Shown one piece after another: positions 1-7,574 of a stretch of DNA of 64,000 nucleotides. A model generated the notes under the pieces. That model was given only the letters and a program-made list of their open reading frames with translations, was not told the DNA's origin and did not search any database. Numbering within the stretch: the first letter of the stretch is position 1; the number at the start of each line of letters is the position of its first letter. Source of the stretch: Leuconostoc mesenteroides subsp. mesenteroides ATCC 8293 (GTDB taxonomy: Bacteria > Bacillota > Bacilli > Lactobacillales > Lactobacillaceae); assembly GCF_000014445.1 (NCBI RefSeq), contig NC_008531.1, positions 775,001 to 839,000 on the forward strand. The letters run 5' to 3'. Position numbers and translations under genes: made by a program.

Positions 1-825
1 GGAAATGTTAGTGTTGACAAAACAACCAATAATTTATTAAAGTTGACAACATTTTTTCATCAAACGCAGATTCCGGTTGCAAAAGGTGCCGCTGCACCAT
101 TGAAAAAAGATTTCTCTGATGCTGCTTATATTCATGGCGAATCGGGTATGCCTGGATATGATTTTCCTCAAGTGACAAAAGAAGCAATTAAATTAGATGC
201 AATTACTGCAATGGCCGAAGAACTGGAGGCATCGATCGTGCCAATGACTATTGTTGCTACTGGGTCGTATACGAATATTGCAATGTTGATCCAAAAATAT
301 CCAAGTCTACTTCACAAGATTGAAAAATTTGTTTTGATGGGTGGCTCTTTGTCAGGAGGGAATGTGTCTTCAGTTGCAGAATTTAACGTGTTTACTGATC
401 CAGATGCAGCCGACATTGTTTTCAAAAGTGGTGTGCCAATTGTTATGGTTGGCCTTGATGTAACGCTCAAGGCGCTATTACCTTTTGAAACAATAGATGC
501 TATTGGTAGTCAAGGGGAAGCAGGTGAAATGTTACAGAAAGTTATGACAGCTTATGGTGATACTGCAGAAGGTGGTAAGCCTATGCATGATGTCAATACA
601 ATTTGTTATCTATTAAATCCTGAATTTTATACAGTAAAAGATTACTGGGTTGATATTATTGTTTCTGGACCGGCTGCGGGCGCCACGATTGCCGACACGC
701 AAAATCGATGGTCAGAAGGTCGATTGAATGCACAGGTGGCGGTTGATATTGACACAACAGCGTTTGAAAAGTGGTTTGTTGAACAAGTACCGAAAATGAA
801 TCAATATCGTAAAGAGGAAAATTAA
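1..825 (+). CDS. Ribonucleoside hydrolase, 5'-truncated by window edge
   Basis: Inosine/uridine-preferring nucleoside N-ribohydrolase family: it cleaves ribonucleosides into base and ribose in the cytoplasm for salvage. The frame is open from base 1, so the start lies upstream. About 274 residues are present of a family length near 310, and the N-terminal DxDxGxDD calcium-site motif is missing. Seen are the family's VATGSYTNIA segment, FVLMGGS, the EFNVFTDPDAA segment and a C-terminal HDVNTI histidine motif. The next gene is a paralogue starting one base after this stop, so the two form a translationally linked pair. A TTG at 43 opens an in-frame reading but is internal. Substrate preference cannot be read from the sequence. 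Confidence 0.88.
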   Translation, partial: GNVSVDKTTNNLLKLTTFFHQTQIPVAKGAAAPLKKDFSDAAYIHGESGMPGYDFPQVTKEAIKLDAITAMAEELEASIVPMTIVATGSYTNIAMLIQKYPSLLHKIEKFVLMGGSLSGGNVSSVAEFNVFTDPDAADIVFKSGVPIVMVGLDVTLKALLPFETIDAIGSQGEAGEMLQKVMTAYGDTAEGGKPMHDVNTICYLLNPEFYTVKDYWVDIIVSGPAAGATIADTQNRWSEGRLNAQVAVDIDTTAFEKWFVEQVPKMNQYRKEEN

Positions 826-826
826 A

Positions 827-1786
827 ATGGCATCAACAAAAATGATTTTGGACTTGGATACTGGTGTTGATGATGCGCTAGCTTTGGCTTTAGCTGTGTG
901 TGATCCACGAGTGGATTTAATTGGTGTGATTGCTTCTTACGGTAACACACTAATGAAAACTGCAGCACAAAATACATTAGATTTATTACATTTGTTACAT
1001 GCTGACGAAGTACCTGTATACTTAGGCGAATCACAGGCTTCCACAGTTAATGATTTTGAGGTAATGCCTATATCGAAAGCTATTCATGGTGACAATGGTG
1101 TAGGAAATATTTTATTAGAAAAATCGCCGCGATCAATTGAAAAAGAAAGTGGCATTCAGTTCTTAATAAATATGGCTCATCAATACCAAGATGAATTAGT
1201 ATATGTACCCACTGGACCATTGACGAATTTAGCCAAAGCATTACAAATTGATCCAAAGATTGCACAGTTGATTGGGAATACTACATTAATGGGTGGTGCT
1301 TTAACGGTTCCTGGCAATGTTACACCATTTACAGAGGCAAATATTAACCAGGACCCGCAGGCCGCAGATCAAGTATTTACTGCTCAAGAACACTTGACAA
1401 TGGTAGGTTTAGACGTGACCCTTCGTACGCTACTGACAAAGGCACACACAAAAAAGTGGCGTGACTTAGGAACTAAAGCTGGTCAAACATATGCTGATTT
1501 GATGGACTATTATATTGATGCATATGATAATTTAGGTATTGATCACAGGGGAGCGGCCTTACATGATCCTTTAGCCGTTGCGGTAGCGATAGATCCAAGT
1601 TATGTTATGACAATTTCATTAAATATGCGCGTGACTCATGATCAAAAAACGAAAGATTATGGCCGAACGATTGGCGATCGGGAGCGGCTACTTGAACCGA
1701 CAACGACAAAAGTGGCCGTTGGTGTAAAGTCTGAGCGCTTCGTACATGACTTCATGGATTTTATGATTGCAGTTTTAAAAAATTAA
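827..1786 (+). CDS. Ribonucleoside hydrolase (RihA/B/C type)
   Basis: Full-length 319-residue nucleoside hydrolase. The N-terminus carries the calcium/ribose-binding motif DLDTGVDD, followed by the YVPTGPLTNLA and LMGGAL segments, the NINQDPQAA segment and the C-terminal LHDPLAV histidine. It hydrolyses the N-glycosidic bond of purine or pyrimidine ribonucleosides. The start is ATG 827, preceded by AGAGGA inside the end of the upstream paralogue; one base separates the genes. Two adjacent, non-identical hydrolases suggest complementary substrate ranges (inference). An adenine deaminase at 13.5-14.5 kb would fit downstream base salvage. Confidence 0.93.
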   Translation: MASTKMILDLDTGVDDALALALAVCDPRVDLIGVIASYGNTLMKTAAQNTLDLLHLLHADEVPVYLGESQASTVNDFEVMPISKAIHGDNGVGNILLEKSPRSIEKESGIQFLINMAHQYQDELVYVPTGPLTNLAKALQIDPKIAQLIGNTTLMGGALTVPGNVTPFTEANINQDPQAADQVFTAQEHLTMVGLDVTLRTLLTKAHTKKWRDLGTKAGQTYADLMDYYIDAYDNLGIDHRGAALHDPLAVAVAIDPSYVMTISLNMRVTHDQKTKDYGRTIGDRERLLEPTTTKVAVGVKSERFVHDFMDFMIAVLKN

Positions 1787-1796
1787 TAAAGTAGAA

Positions 1797-1843
1797 AGAT
1801 GGCCATTACGATAAGTAATTTGTTGTAGTGGCAATCTTTTTTT
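1797..1843 (+). terminator. Intrinsic terminator after the nucleoside hydrolase pair
   Basis: The arms AGATGGCCATTAC and GTAGTGGCAATCT pair over 13 positions with one mismatch and one G-U, and are followed by a run of seven T. It closes the nucleoside hydrolase operon. Confidence 0.8.
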
Positions 1844-1908
1844 GTTTAGTTATTATATAATAGTGAGGTAATTCAATATTTATCAGAGAGATAGGGTGAG
1901 TGCTTGTC

Positions 1909-3192
1909 ATGAAAAACACATTGCAGAAAAACAACGTTAAATCCGATCAGAGTAAACATCAGTTAATGGTTTTAATTGGTGGAACAGTTTTGATTGGCAT
2001 TGTCGTTGGCCTCAGTTCTCTTTTTTTAGGGCTTTTATTAGAGTATGTTGAACAATTATTTTTGAACTACGAAGAAACCGTTTGGCAACCAGCTCCAACC
2101 GGAACAATTCCTGTCCGCCGATTATTTTCAGTGCTTATCGGTAGTGTGATTGCTGCCGTTATTTGGTGGTTTTTAAGAACAAAGACAAAACCAACGGTGG
2201 GGATTACTAAAGCATTGTCGGGAGAGAAGATGCCTTTTTGGCAAACTATCCTTCATGTCATGACACAAATATTTTATGTAGGTACTGGTGGTTCAGTGGG
2301 GCGTGAGCTCGCTCCTCGAGAAGCTGGCGCTATGCTTGCCCAAAAAGTAGGGTCGGCGTTTGAAAAATTTAGCCTGCCTCAGTTATCTAGTGATGATCGT
2401 AAATTACTAATTGCATCAGCCGCAGGCGCTGGTTTTGCAGGAATATACATTGCGCCAATAACAGGAATGTTTTTTTGTACTGAAATTTTATTAAAAAAAA
2501 TGACGGTACGTACAGTTGCAGTCAGCTTAAGTATGTCAACGATTGCAATGCTTATTGGGTCAATCGCCAAAGGCTTTAAGCCATATTACTTAGTTGGGGA
2601 TGCAAAATTGTCAGTAGCCACTTTGCTGGTGGTGTTAGTGATTGCACCATTATGTGGTATTGCTGGGGCATTATTTCGAAAGTTATGCCAATGGGCAGAA
2701 AAAAATCAAACCCGCAAGAATAACATTCTGTGGCAATTACCTATGATGGGATTGACCACGGGACTAATTTCCATAATATTCCCAGAAGTGATGGGCAATG
2801 GTCGGTCGTTAGCACAATTGGCTATCAACAGTGAAGGGTTTCTTTCTGTGAGTTTATTGCTATTGGGTGCTTTAACAAAAATGGTGGTGACTGTATTGAC
2901 CATTCGATTTGGTGCTGCTGGAGGGACCTTGACCCCAGCAATTGCCATTGGGGCTGTTCTAGGAGCATTTATTGGTAGTTTTTTACTTTATTTGGTTCCA
3001 GGTATTCCAATGTGGGAAGTAGCTATATTAGGTGCTGCCACGTTACTTGCCGCCTCACAACAAGCACCGTTAATGGCCTTATTTATGATATTTGAAATTT
3101 GCCATTTGAATTATGCGATGTTATTACCACTTGGTCTGGGCGTTTTAATATCAATTGTTATCTCGCGAAAAGTATTGAGTCAGTTCAACTGA
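1909..3192 (+). CDS. CLC-family chloride/anion channel or antiporter
   Basis: Polytopic membrane protein of about 427 residues in the CLC (ClC/EriC) family. Hydrophobic segments run throughout. The family's gating-glutamate region appears as GGSVGRELAPRE where textbook CLCs have GREGP, and the late GxFxP motif reads GGTLTPA. The first GSGIP motif is degenerate (TVGITKAL). It probably moves chloride or another anion, with or without protons. ATG 1909 is favoured over GTG 1900 because AGGGTGAG at 1893-1899 is correctly spaced only from 1909. The gene stands alone between terminators. Ion selectivity is uncertain given the altered motifs; fluoride or another anion is possible. Confidence 0.85.
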   Translation: MKNTLQKNNVKSDQSKHQLMVLIGGTVLIGIVVGLSSLFLGLLLEYVEQLFLNYEETVWQPAPTGTIPVRRLFSVLIGSVIAAVIWWFLRTKTKPTVGITKALSGEKMPFWQTILHVMTQIFYVGTGGSVGRELAPREAGAMLAQKVGSAFEKFSLPQLSSDDRKLLIASAAGAGFAGIYIAPITGMFFCTEILLKKMTVRTVAVSLSMSTIAMLIGSIAKGFKPYYLVGDAKLSVATLLVVLVIAPLCGIAGALFRKLCQWAEKNQTRKNNILWQLPMMGLTTGLISIIFPEVMGNGRSLAQLAINSEGFLSVSLLLLGALTKMVVTVLTIRFGAAGGTLTPAIAIGAVLGAFIGSFLLYLVPGIPMWEVAILGAATLLAASQQAPLMALFMIFEICHLNYAMLLPLGLGVLISIVISRKVLSQFN

Positions 3193-3210
3193 TTTATATA
3201 TGTTTATATC

Positions 3211-3243
3211 AAAAAAGACTGGAGGTTTTTCCAGTCTTTTTGG
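3211..3243. terminator. Bidirectional intrinsic terminator
   Basis: AAAAAGACTGGA and TTCCAGTCTTTTT form a strong hairpin with A and T tracts on both sides. It sits between the converging CLC gene and kdsD and can serve both. Confidence 0.9.
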
Positions 3244-3256
3244 TACAAAGCAAATA

Positions 3257-4213
3257 TCATTCTAATACATCATGAATGGTGACCACACCGACAACTTTTT
3301 TATCCTTATCCAAAACGACTAAGTTGGAAATATTATAGTTGGCCATTTTTCTCCAAGCTTCACGATTTCTTTTGTCTTCACTAATACTAATGAAACCTTG
3401 TGTCATATAATCTTTTGCTGTTGATCCTTTGACTTTACTGATATTAAGGAACTTTTTTCGAATATCACCATCAGTAATAATACCAATCACATTTTCTTGT
3501 TCATCTTTGACTAAGGTAATACCTATCCCGTAGTCACTGATACGGTAGATTACCTCATTGATTGAGGTGTCGACATGAACATAGGGAATTTTAGTGTGCA
3601 TTGAATTTTTAACGTTTTGAAGCAAAATTTTTCCAATGGAGCCGCCAGGATGGTACATTGCGAAGCTTTCACGATCAAACTCTTTGGCAGTTTCGATGGC
3701 AACGAGCAAGGCATCTCCCATGACAAGTGTGGCTGTTGTTGAGCTAGTTGGTGCTAACTTTGTGATATCGGCTTCTTCAGCAACATCAATTGAGAGCACA
3801 ATATCTGTATTTTTTGCGAGAGTCGAATCTTCAGAACCTGTCATGGCTATAGTTGCCAATTCATTGTTATGAATATTTTGTAGTGCTGACAGGGCTTGAA
3901 GTACTTCTTGTGTTTCACCACTGTTGGATATGAATATAACAACGTCATCAGATGATACACGTCCTAAATCACCATGATAAGCTGTCCCTGCATCAATATA
4001 GAAACTTGCCAAGCCTACTGAAGAAAATGAAGCAGCAATTTTATCAGCGATGATACCAGATTTTCCAATGCCGATAAATATAACGCGACCTTTAGTAGAT
4101 AAAATTTTATCTACTGCTTCATCAAATGATTTACCCAGCGAGCTTTTGACGCGAGTCAGTGCTTCTATCTCAACATCAAATGTTTTCTTTGCGTCTTCAT
4201 AATAAACCTTCAT
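3257..4213 (-). CDS. kdsD: D-arabinose 5-phosphate isomerase (KpsF/GutQ/KdsD family)
   Basis: 318-residue SIS-domain sugar isomerase with two C-terminal CBS domains. Expected reaction: D-ribulose 5-phosphate to D-arabinose 5-phosphate, the first step towards Kdo. Seen are GIGKSG, the catalytic-histidine motif HGDLG, the sugar-binding ISNSGET, the family-specific LAPTSSTTATLVMGDAL and HPGGSIG, then CBS repeats with ITDGDIR. ATG 4213 is preferred because AAGGCGG lies nine bases upstream; ATG 4219 is possible. It overlaps the end of kdsA by about 17 bases, so the two are translationally coupled. The neighbour makes the Kdo-8-phosphate role more likely than a GutQ-like sugar role. Finding it in an apparent Gram-positive without LPS is odd. 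Confidence 0.88.
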   Translation of the reverse strand: MKVYYEDAKKTFDVEIEALTRVKSSLGKSFDEAVDKILSTKGRVIFIGIGKSGIIADKIAASFSSVGLASFYIDAGTAYHGDLGRVSSDDVVIFISNSGETQEVLQALSALQNIHNNELATIAMTGSEDSTLAKNTDIVLSIDVAEEADITKLAPTSSTTATLVMGDALLVAIETAKEFDRESFAMYHPGGSIGKILLQNVKNSMHTKIPYVHVDTSINEVIYRISDYGIGITLVKDEQENVIGIITDGDIRKKFLNISKVKGSTAKDYMTQGFISISEDKRNREAWRKMANYNISNLVVLDKDKKVVGVVTIHDVLE

Positions 4214-5048
4214 GATCATAAACCGCCTTCATCTTGAGATTTTGATGGAAGAGGTCGTTAGCTACCTCTAAGATTGGACGTATTTTAGAAAGGTATAATT
4301 GACTATCCTGATCAGAAATAGCCTTTGGTGGGTTGGGGTGTACTTCCGCAAAGATACCAGCGACACCAATCGTTAAGGCTGCGCGCATCAATGGGAATGC
4401 ATAATCTCTATTACCACCCGAATGGTTACCATAACCACTAGGTATTTGGATAGAGTGAGTAGCATCGTAGATGATAGGAAAATTAGTCTCACGCATTTGA
4501 ATAAGACTGGTCATATCAACTACGAGCTGATGATAACCAAACATACTACCACGCTCAGTAACTAAAATATGTTTGTTGGTTTCTTCGACCTTATGCACAG
4601 CACTTTGAATATCTTCTGGTGCCATGAATTGAGCTTTTTTAATATTGACGACACGACCAGTTTTGCCAGCGGCAATTAAGAGGTCAGTTTGTCGACTTAG
4701 ATAGGCAGGAATCTGTAATACATCAGCGACCTTTGCAACTGGTTCACATTGGTAAGATTCGTGAACATCAGTAACGATAGGGACATTATAAGTCTCTTTT
4801 ATCTTTTTCAAAATTTCAAGGCCATGAGCCATTCCCGCACCACGATCGGAATCAAGTGAACTACGATTGGCCTTATCGAAAGATGATTTGAAAACAAAGT
4901 TGATGCCCAATTCGTCAGTAATTTCTTTTAACTTTTCGGCAACCTCAGCACATGTCTCATATGATTCAATTGCGCATGGACCAGCTAACAGCGTTAGCTT
5001 ATCATCCGAAAAATTGTACTCTTGGAAAACTTCACTAATTTTTGTCAT
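4197..5048 (-). CDS. kdsA: 3-deoxy-8-phosphooctulonate (Kdo-8-P) synthase
   Basis: 283 residues, the normal KdsA length. It condenses arabinose 5-phosphate with phosphoenolpyruvate. Motifs in order: LAGPCAIES with Cys25, FKSSFDKANRSS, TDVHESYQ, PAYLSRQTDLL, VNIKKAQF, TERGSMFGY, YDATHSIQIP, and FAEVHPNP. The Cys in GPCAIES, with the late His and Glu positions, marks the metal-dependent class (as in Aquifex) rather than the metal-free E. coli type. ATG 5048 is chosen because AGGAG lies 8 bases upstream; the longer reading begins with an unlikely leader. A DAHP synthase is unlikely because the KANRSS and HSIQ signatures are KdsA-type. No kdsB or kdsC homologue is in the window. Confidence 0.9.
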   Translation of the reverse strand: MTKISEVFQEYNFSDDKLTLLAGPCAIESYETCAEVAEKLKEITDELGINFVFKSSFDKANRSSLDSDRGAGMAHGLEILKKIKETYNVPIVTDVHESYQCEPVAKVADVLQIPAYLSRQTDLLIAAGKTGRVVNIKKAQFMAPEDIQSAVHKVEETNKHILVTERGSMFGYHQLVVDMTSLIQMRETNFPIIYDATHSIQIPSGYGNHSGGNRDYAFPLMRAALTIGVAGIFAEVHPNPPKAISDQDSQLYLSKIRPILEVANDLFHQNLKMKAVYDHEGLL

Positions 5049-5078
5049 AATATATCTCCTTATATAGATACAAACGAT

Positions 5079-5150
5079 GCACATATCCTCGCGGTATGTG
5101 CCACGAGCCCAAGTATTGAGTGAAGAAGCCTTGGTAAACTTATTGTAGCA
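5079..5150 (-). promoter_or_regulatory. Putative kdsA-kdsD promoter and leader hairpin
   Basis: On the minus strand TGCTACAAT (5150-5142) is an extended -10 element, and no convincing -35 is seen. The leader of about 85 nt contains a hairpin at 5101-5079 (arms GCACATACC and GGATATGTGC) about 30 bases before the kdsA start codon. Function is unknown. Confidence 0.45.
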
Positions 5151-5242
5151 TTTTTGAATTTAGAAGTAGTAAAAAATGACTTTTCAAGTTTTAAGGAAAC
5201 AAGCGAGAGCGACTGCTACTTTGGAACAAAGCAGTGGACTAA

Positions 5243-5267
5243 ATAATAATTATGAGAGATAATAATT
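5243..5267. repeat. Direct repeat ATAATAATT upstream of the Fur-family gene
   Basis: ATAATAATT occurs at 5243-5251 and 5259-5267, 16 bases apart. AT-rich repeats of this kind resemble Fur/PerR half-sites, so autoregulation of the downstream regulator is possible. The match to any consensus is loose. Confidence 0.3.
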
Positions 5268-5304
5268 GTTAAGTAAATTTGATGAATAATGAAAGTGTAA
5301 TACT

Positions 5305-5754
5305 ATGACAGATGAAGAGACACAATACAAAAAAGGGTTGGATATCTTACAGAACAGCGAATTTCGTGTAACGAAACAACGCAAAGATCTCCTGAAATAC
5401 TTATCAAAATTTGAATCACAATACGTCTCAGTGACTGATGTTGATAGTTTTATGCAACAACTGTATCCTAATGTTAGCCATACAACAACTTATCGTAATA
5501 TCAAAGAATTCTCTGAGCTGGGCATCGTTGAACAACGTTCTGAAAATGGTCAGCTGAATGTCAAATTTCAATGTGACTTTGTTTCGCCACAACATGGCCA
5601 CTTTTTTTGCCAAAATTGTCATCGGGTGATAAAAATAGATTCAAGTTTGTCTCCTGCATTAAAAGACTCATTGAAAGAATTTTTAGTATTAAACATAAAA
5701 TTAGAATTGTTTGGTTTGTGTGACCGGTGTCAGCAAAATAACAAGACAGCATGA
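5305..5754 (+). CDS. Fur-family metalloregulator, probably Zur-like
   Basis: 149-residue Fur-family repressor. An N-terminal winged helix (residues about 20-85, RVTKQRKDLL and TTYRNI recognition region) is followed by the dimerisation domain with HGHFFCQNC (His97, His99, Cys102, Cys105) and GLCDRC (Cys139, Cys142), the structural zinc site. It likely represses metal uptake when metal is plentiful. The neighbouring promoter at 5822-5870 carries two GTAATNATTAC palindromes, the Zur-type operator known from Bacillus, and the next operon encodes a metal ABC importer. This favours Zur over Fur or PerR (inference). It has its own terminator, so it is transcribed separately from that operon. Confidence 0.85.
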   Translation: MTDEETQYKKGLDILQNSEFRVTKQRKDLLKYLSKFESQYVSVTDVDSFMQQLYPNVSHTTTYRNIKEFSELGIVEQRSENGQLNVKFQCDFVSPQHGHFFCQNCHRVIKIDSSLSPALKDSLKEFLVLNIKLELFGLCDRCQQNNKTA

Positions 5755-5774
5755 CATTAAGTTACCTTATTTAT

Positions 5775-5816
5775 AAAAAAGAGCAGCTATATTGTAAAGA
5801 TATAGTTGCTCTTTTT
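5775..5816 (+). terminator. Intrinsic terminator after the Fur-family gene
   Basis: AAAAAGAGCAGCTATAT pairs with ATATAGTTGCTCTTTTT around a loop of about 7 bases and runs into T-rich sequence. Confidence 0.88.
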
Positions 5817-5821
5817 CTTTT

Positions 5822-5870
5822 AAAGTAATCATTACTTTTTGTTGACTTTAATAGTAATGATTACTATAAT
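5822..5870 (+). promoter_or_regulatory. znu-type promoter with twin Zur-like operators
   Basis: The -35 TTGACT (5842-5847) and -10 TATAAT (5865-5870) are 17 bases apart. AAAGTAATCATTACTTT (5822-5838) lies just upstream of the -35. ATAGTAATGATTACTAT (5851-5867) fills the spacer. Both are perfect 8-1-8 palindromes containing GTAATNATTAC, with centres 29 bases apart (about three helical turns). A bound dimer at the second site would block RNA polymerase. The core matches the Bacillus Zur box better than the Fur (TGATAAT) or PerR (TTATAAT) variants. Confidence 0.82.
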
Positions 5871-5989
5871 AAAAAAGAAATATTTTAACACTAAATATAG
5901 AGAGAAGGCAGTTCTTATGTTTCAAACTTAAACAAAACGTTTATCTCAACATAAATTTTAGAATAGATGAGAAAGTAGGAAATAGAATT

Positions 5990-6880
5990 ATGAAACAAAA
6001 GTATTTTTTTGGCAGTTTGATTGGCGTTATTTTAACGCTCTTCATATTTGTTACTGGTAACAGCACAGTGAGAGCTGATACAAAAAATATCCAGGTAGTT
6101 TCCTCAGTTGATTTTTATGGGGAAGCAGCTCAAAAAGTGTTGGGTCAGTATGGTACGGTTAAATCGGTCATTACGAACCCTAATGTTGATCCACATGATT
6201 ATGAACCAAGTGCCAAAATTGCTACAGAAGTTTCCAAGGCTGATTTAGTTGTATACAATGGCATTGGTTATGATTCTTGGATGACTAAGCTAGCAAAAAA
6301 TGCAAATGTTAAATCTGTTCGAGTTGGTGAAGATATTTTAGGAAAGAAAAACGGCGATAATCCTCACTTATGGTATCAAAGCCAAACCATGCCTAAACTC
6401 GCAAACTACTTGGCTGACAAGTTTTCAAAAATAGATCCTAAACATAAGGCTGCTTTTAAAGCAAACGCTAAAAAATACATCGCAAGCTTGGAACCTATTC
6501 AAACAAAAATAAAATCACTAAAAAAGAATTCAGATAATAAGTTAGTTGATGTAAGTGAACCGGTATTTGATTACGCTTTGGAAGAACTTGGATATTCTGA
6601 AAATAATACACATTTTTCTAAGTCTGTTGAAGATGGTACAGACCCATCACCAAAAGATATCAAGGCAATGCAAGATGATATTAAAAATAAAAAAATCAGC
6701 TTCTTTGTTCAAAATACGCAAGCAACCGACAAAACAGTTGGACAATTAGAAAAGTTAGCAAAGAAGCATGATGTACCAGTATTAAATGTTACTGAAACGA
6801 TGCCTAAGGGTAAAAACTACAAACAATGGATGTTAAGTCAGTATAAGCAGTTAGAAAAAATCCAAAAATCAGAACAGTAG
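5990..6880 (+). CDS. znuA: Metal ABC transporter substrate-binding protein (ZnuA/MntC family)
   Basis: 296-residue cluster A-I solute-binding protein that delivers Zn(II) or Mn(II) to the permease outside the membrane. The N-terminus has Lys residues and a hydrophobic stretch (about 6-22) ending near VRADT. Metal ligands visible are His69 in DPHDYEPS, His126 in NPHLW and Glu190 in VSEPVF; zinc-type ZnuA usually has His at the third place. No histidine-rich loop is present. The signal region has no lipobox cysteine, unusual in Gram-positives, so the protein is either held by an uncleaved signal anchor or released. RBS AGGAAATAG precedes ATG 5990. It is the first gene of an operon with the ATPase and permease. 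Gene name by family and operator. Confidence 0.85.
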   Translation: MKQKYFFGSLIGVILTLFIFVTGNSTVRADTKNIQVVSSVDFYGEAAQKVLGQYGTVKSVITNPNVDPHDYEPSAKIATEVSKADLVVYNGIGYDSWMTKLAKNANVKSVRVGEDILGKKNGDNPHLWYQSQTMPKLANYLADKFSKIDPKHKAAFKANAKKYIASLEPIQTKIKSLKKNSDNKLVDVSEPVFDYALEELGYSENNTHFSKSVEDGTDPSPKDIKAMQDDIKNKKISFFVQNTQATDKTVGQLEKLAKKHDVPVLNVTETMPKGKNYKQWMLSQYKQLEKIQKSEQ

Positions 6881-6887
6881 TCATCAT

Positions 6888-7574
6888 ATGATTGAGAAAA
6901 TTTTAGAAGTTAAACAGTTGGATGTTGAAGTGCCAGGAAGTCTATTAATTCAGCAACTTTCTTTTTCAACCTACTCAGGGGCATTATTATGCATCACCGG
7001 CGATAACGGGGTTGGCAAAACAACCCTAATTAATTATTTACTAAAGGCAGCAAGAGACAAAAATAGTTATCAATCAGAAATTTATTTGCACATTAAATTT
7101 GATGACATTCAATTAGTACCACAATTTAGAGATATTGATGCAGAGTATCCGCTTAGTGTAAAGGATTTTGTAGCGTTGAATTTGACGCATCCTCTTACGC
7201 CTTGGCTAACTCTTTCAGAAAAGAAGCACTTAGAAAAAATTATTTCTGTAACTAATTTAAACGAGATTAAGAATCGTGCTTTAGGTCGTGTTTCAGGTGG
7301 CGAAAAGCAGCGTGCCTACTTAGCACAAGCATTAATGGCAAATCCCAAGATGTTGATTTTAGATGAGAGTACCTCTAATTTGGATTATGAGTCACGGATT
7401 GATCTTTTGAAACTAGTTAAAAAAGTTATTGCACAAGAACAGTTAGCTGTTATTTTCATTACACATGATCCGGAGCTGGTTAGTTTGTTTGGTGATTATG
7501 AACTGCACATTAGTAATCACCACGGTGAAATGAACGAATTGCCTTCTTCTGCAGAAAGGGGTACGCATGTTTAA
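6888..7574 (+). CDS. znuC: Metal ABC transporter ATP-binding protein
   Basis: 228-residue ABC ATPase that powers the metal importer. Walker A is GDNGVGKTT, the signature is VSGGEKQR, Walker B is MLILDES and the H-loop is ITHD. It starts 7 bases after the binding-protein stop and overlaps the permease start by 8 bases, so the A-C-B order is one operon. It is cytoplasmic, bound to the permease. Confidence 0.9.
   Translation: MIEKILEVKQLDVEVPGSLLIQQLSFSTYSGALLCITGDNGVGKTTLINYLLKAARDKNSYQSEIYLHIKFDDIQLVPQFRDIDAEYPLSVKDFVALNLTHPLTPWLTLSEKKHLEKIISVTNLNEIKNRALGRVSGGEKQRAYLAQALMANPKMLILDESTSNLDYESRIDLLKLVKKVIAQEQLAVIFITHDPELVSLFGDYELHISNHHGEMNELPSSAERGTHV

Noticed and set aside
5917..5931. Four-codon mini-frame (MFQT) in the leader of the metal-uptake operon, with GAGAAGG upstream
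   Set aside because: Too short to separate from chance, and no leader-peptide logic (metal-related codons, attenuator) is visible.
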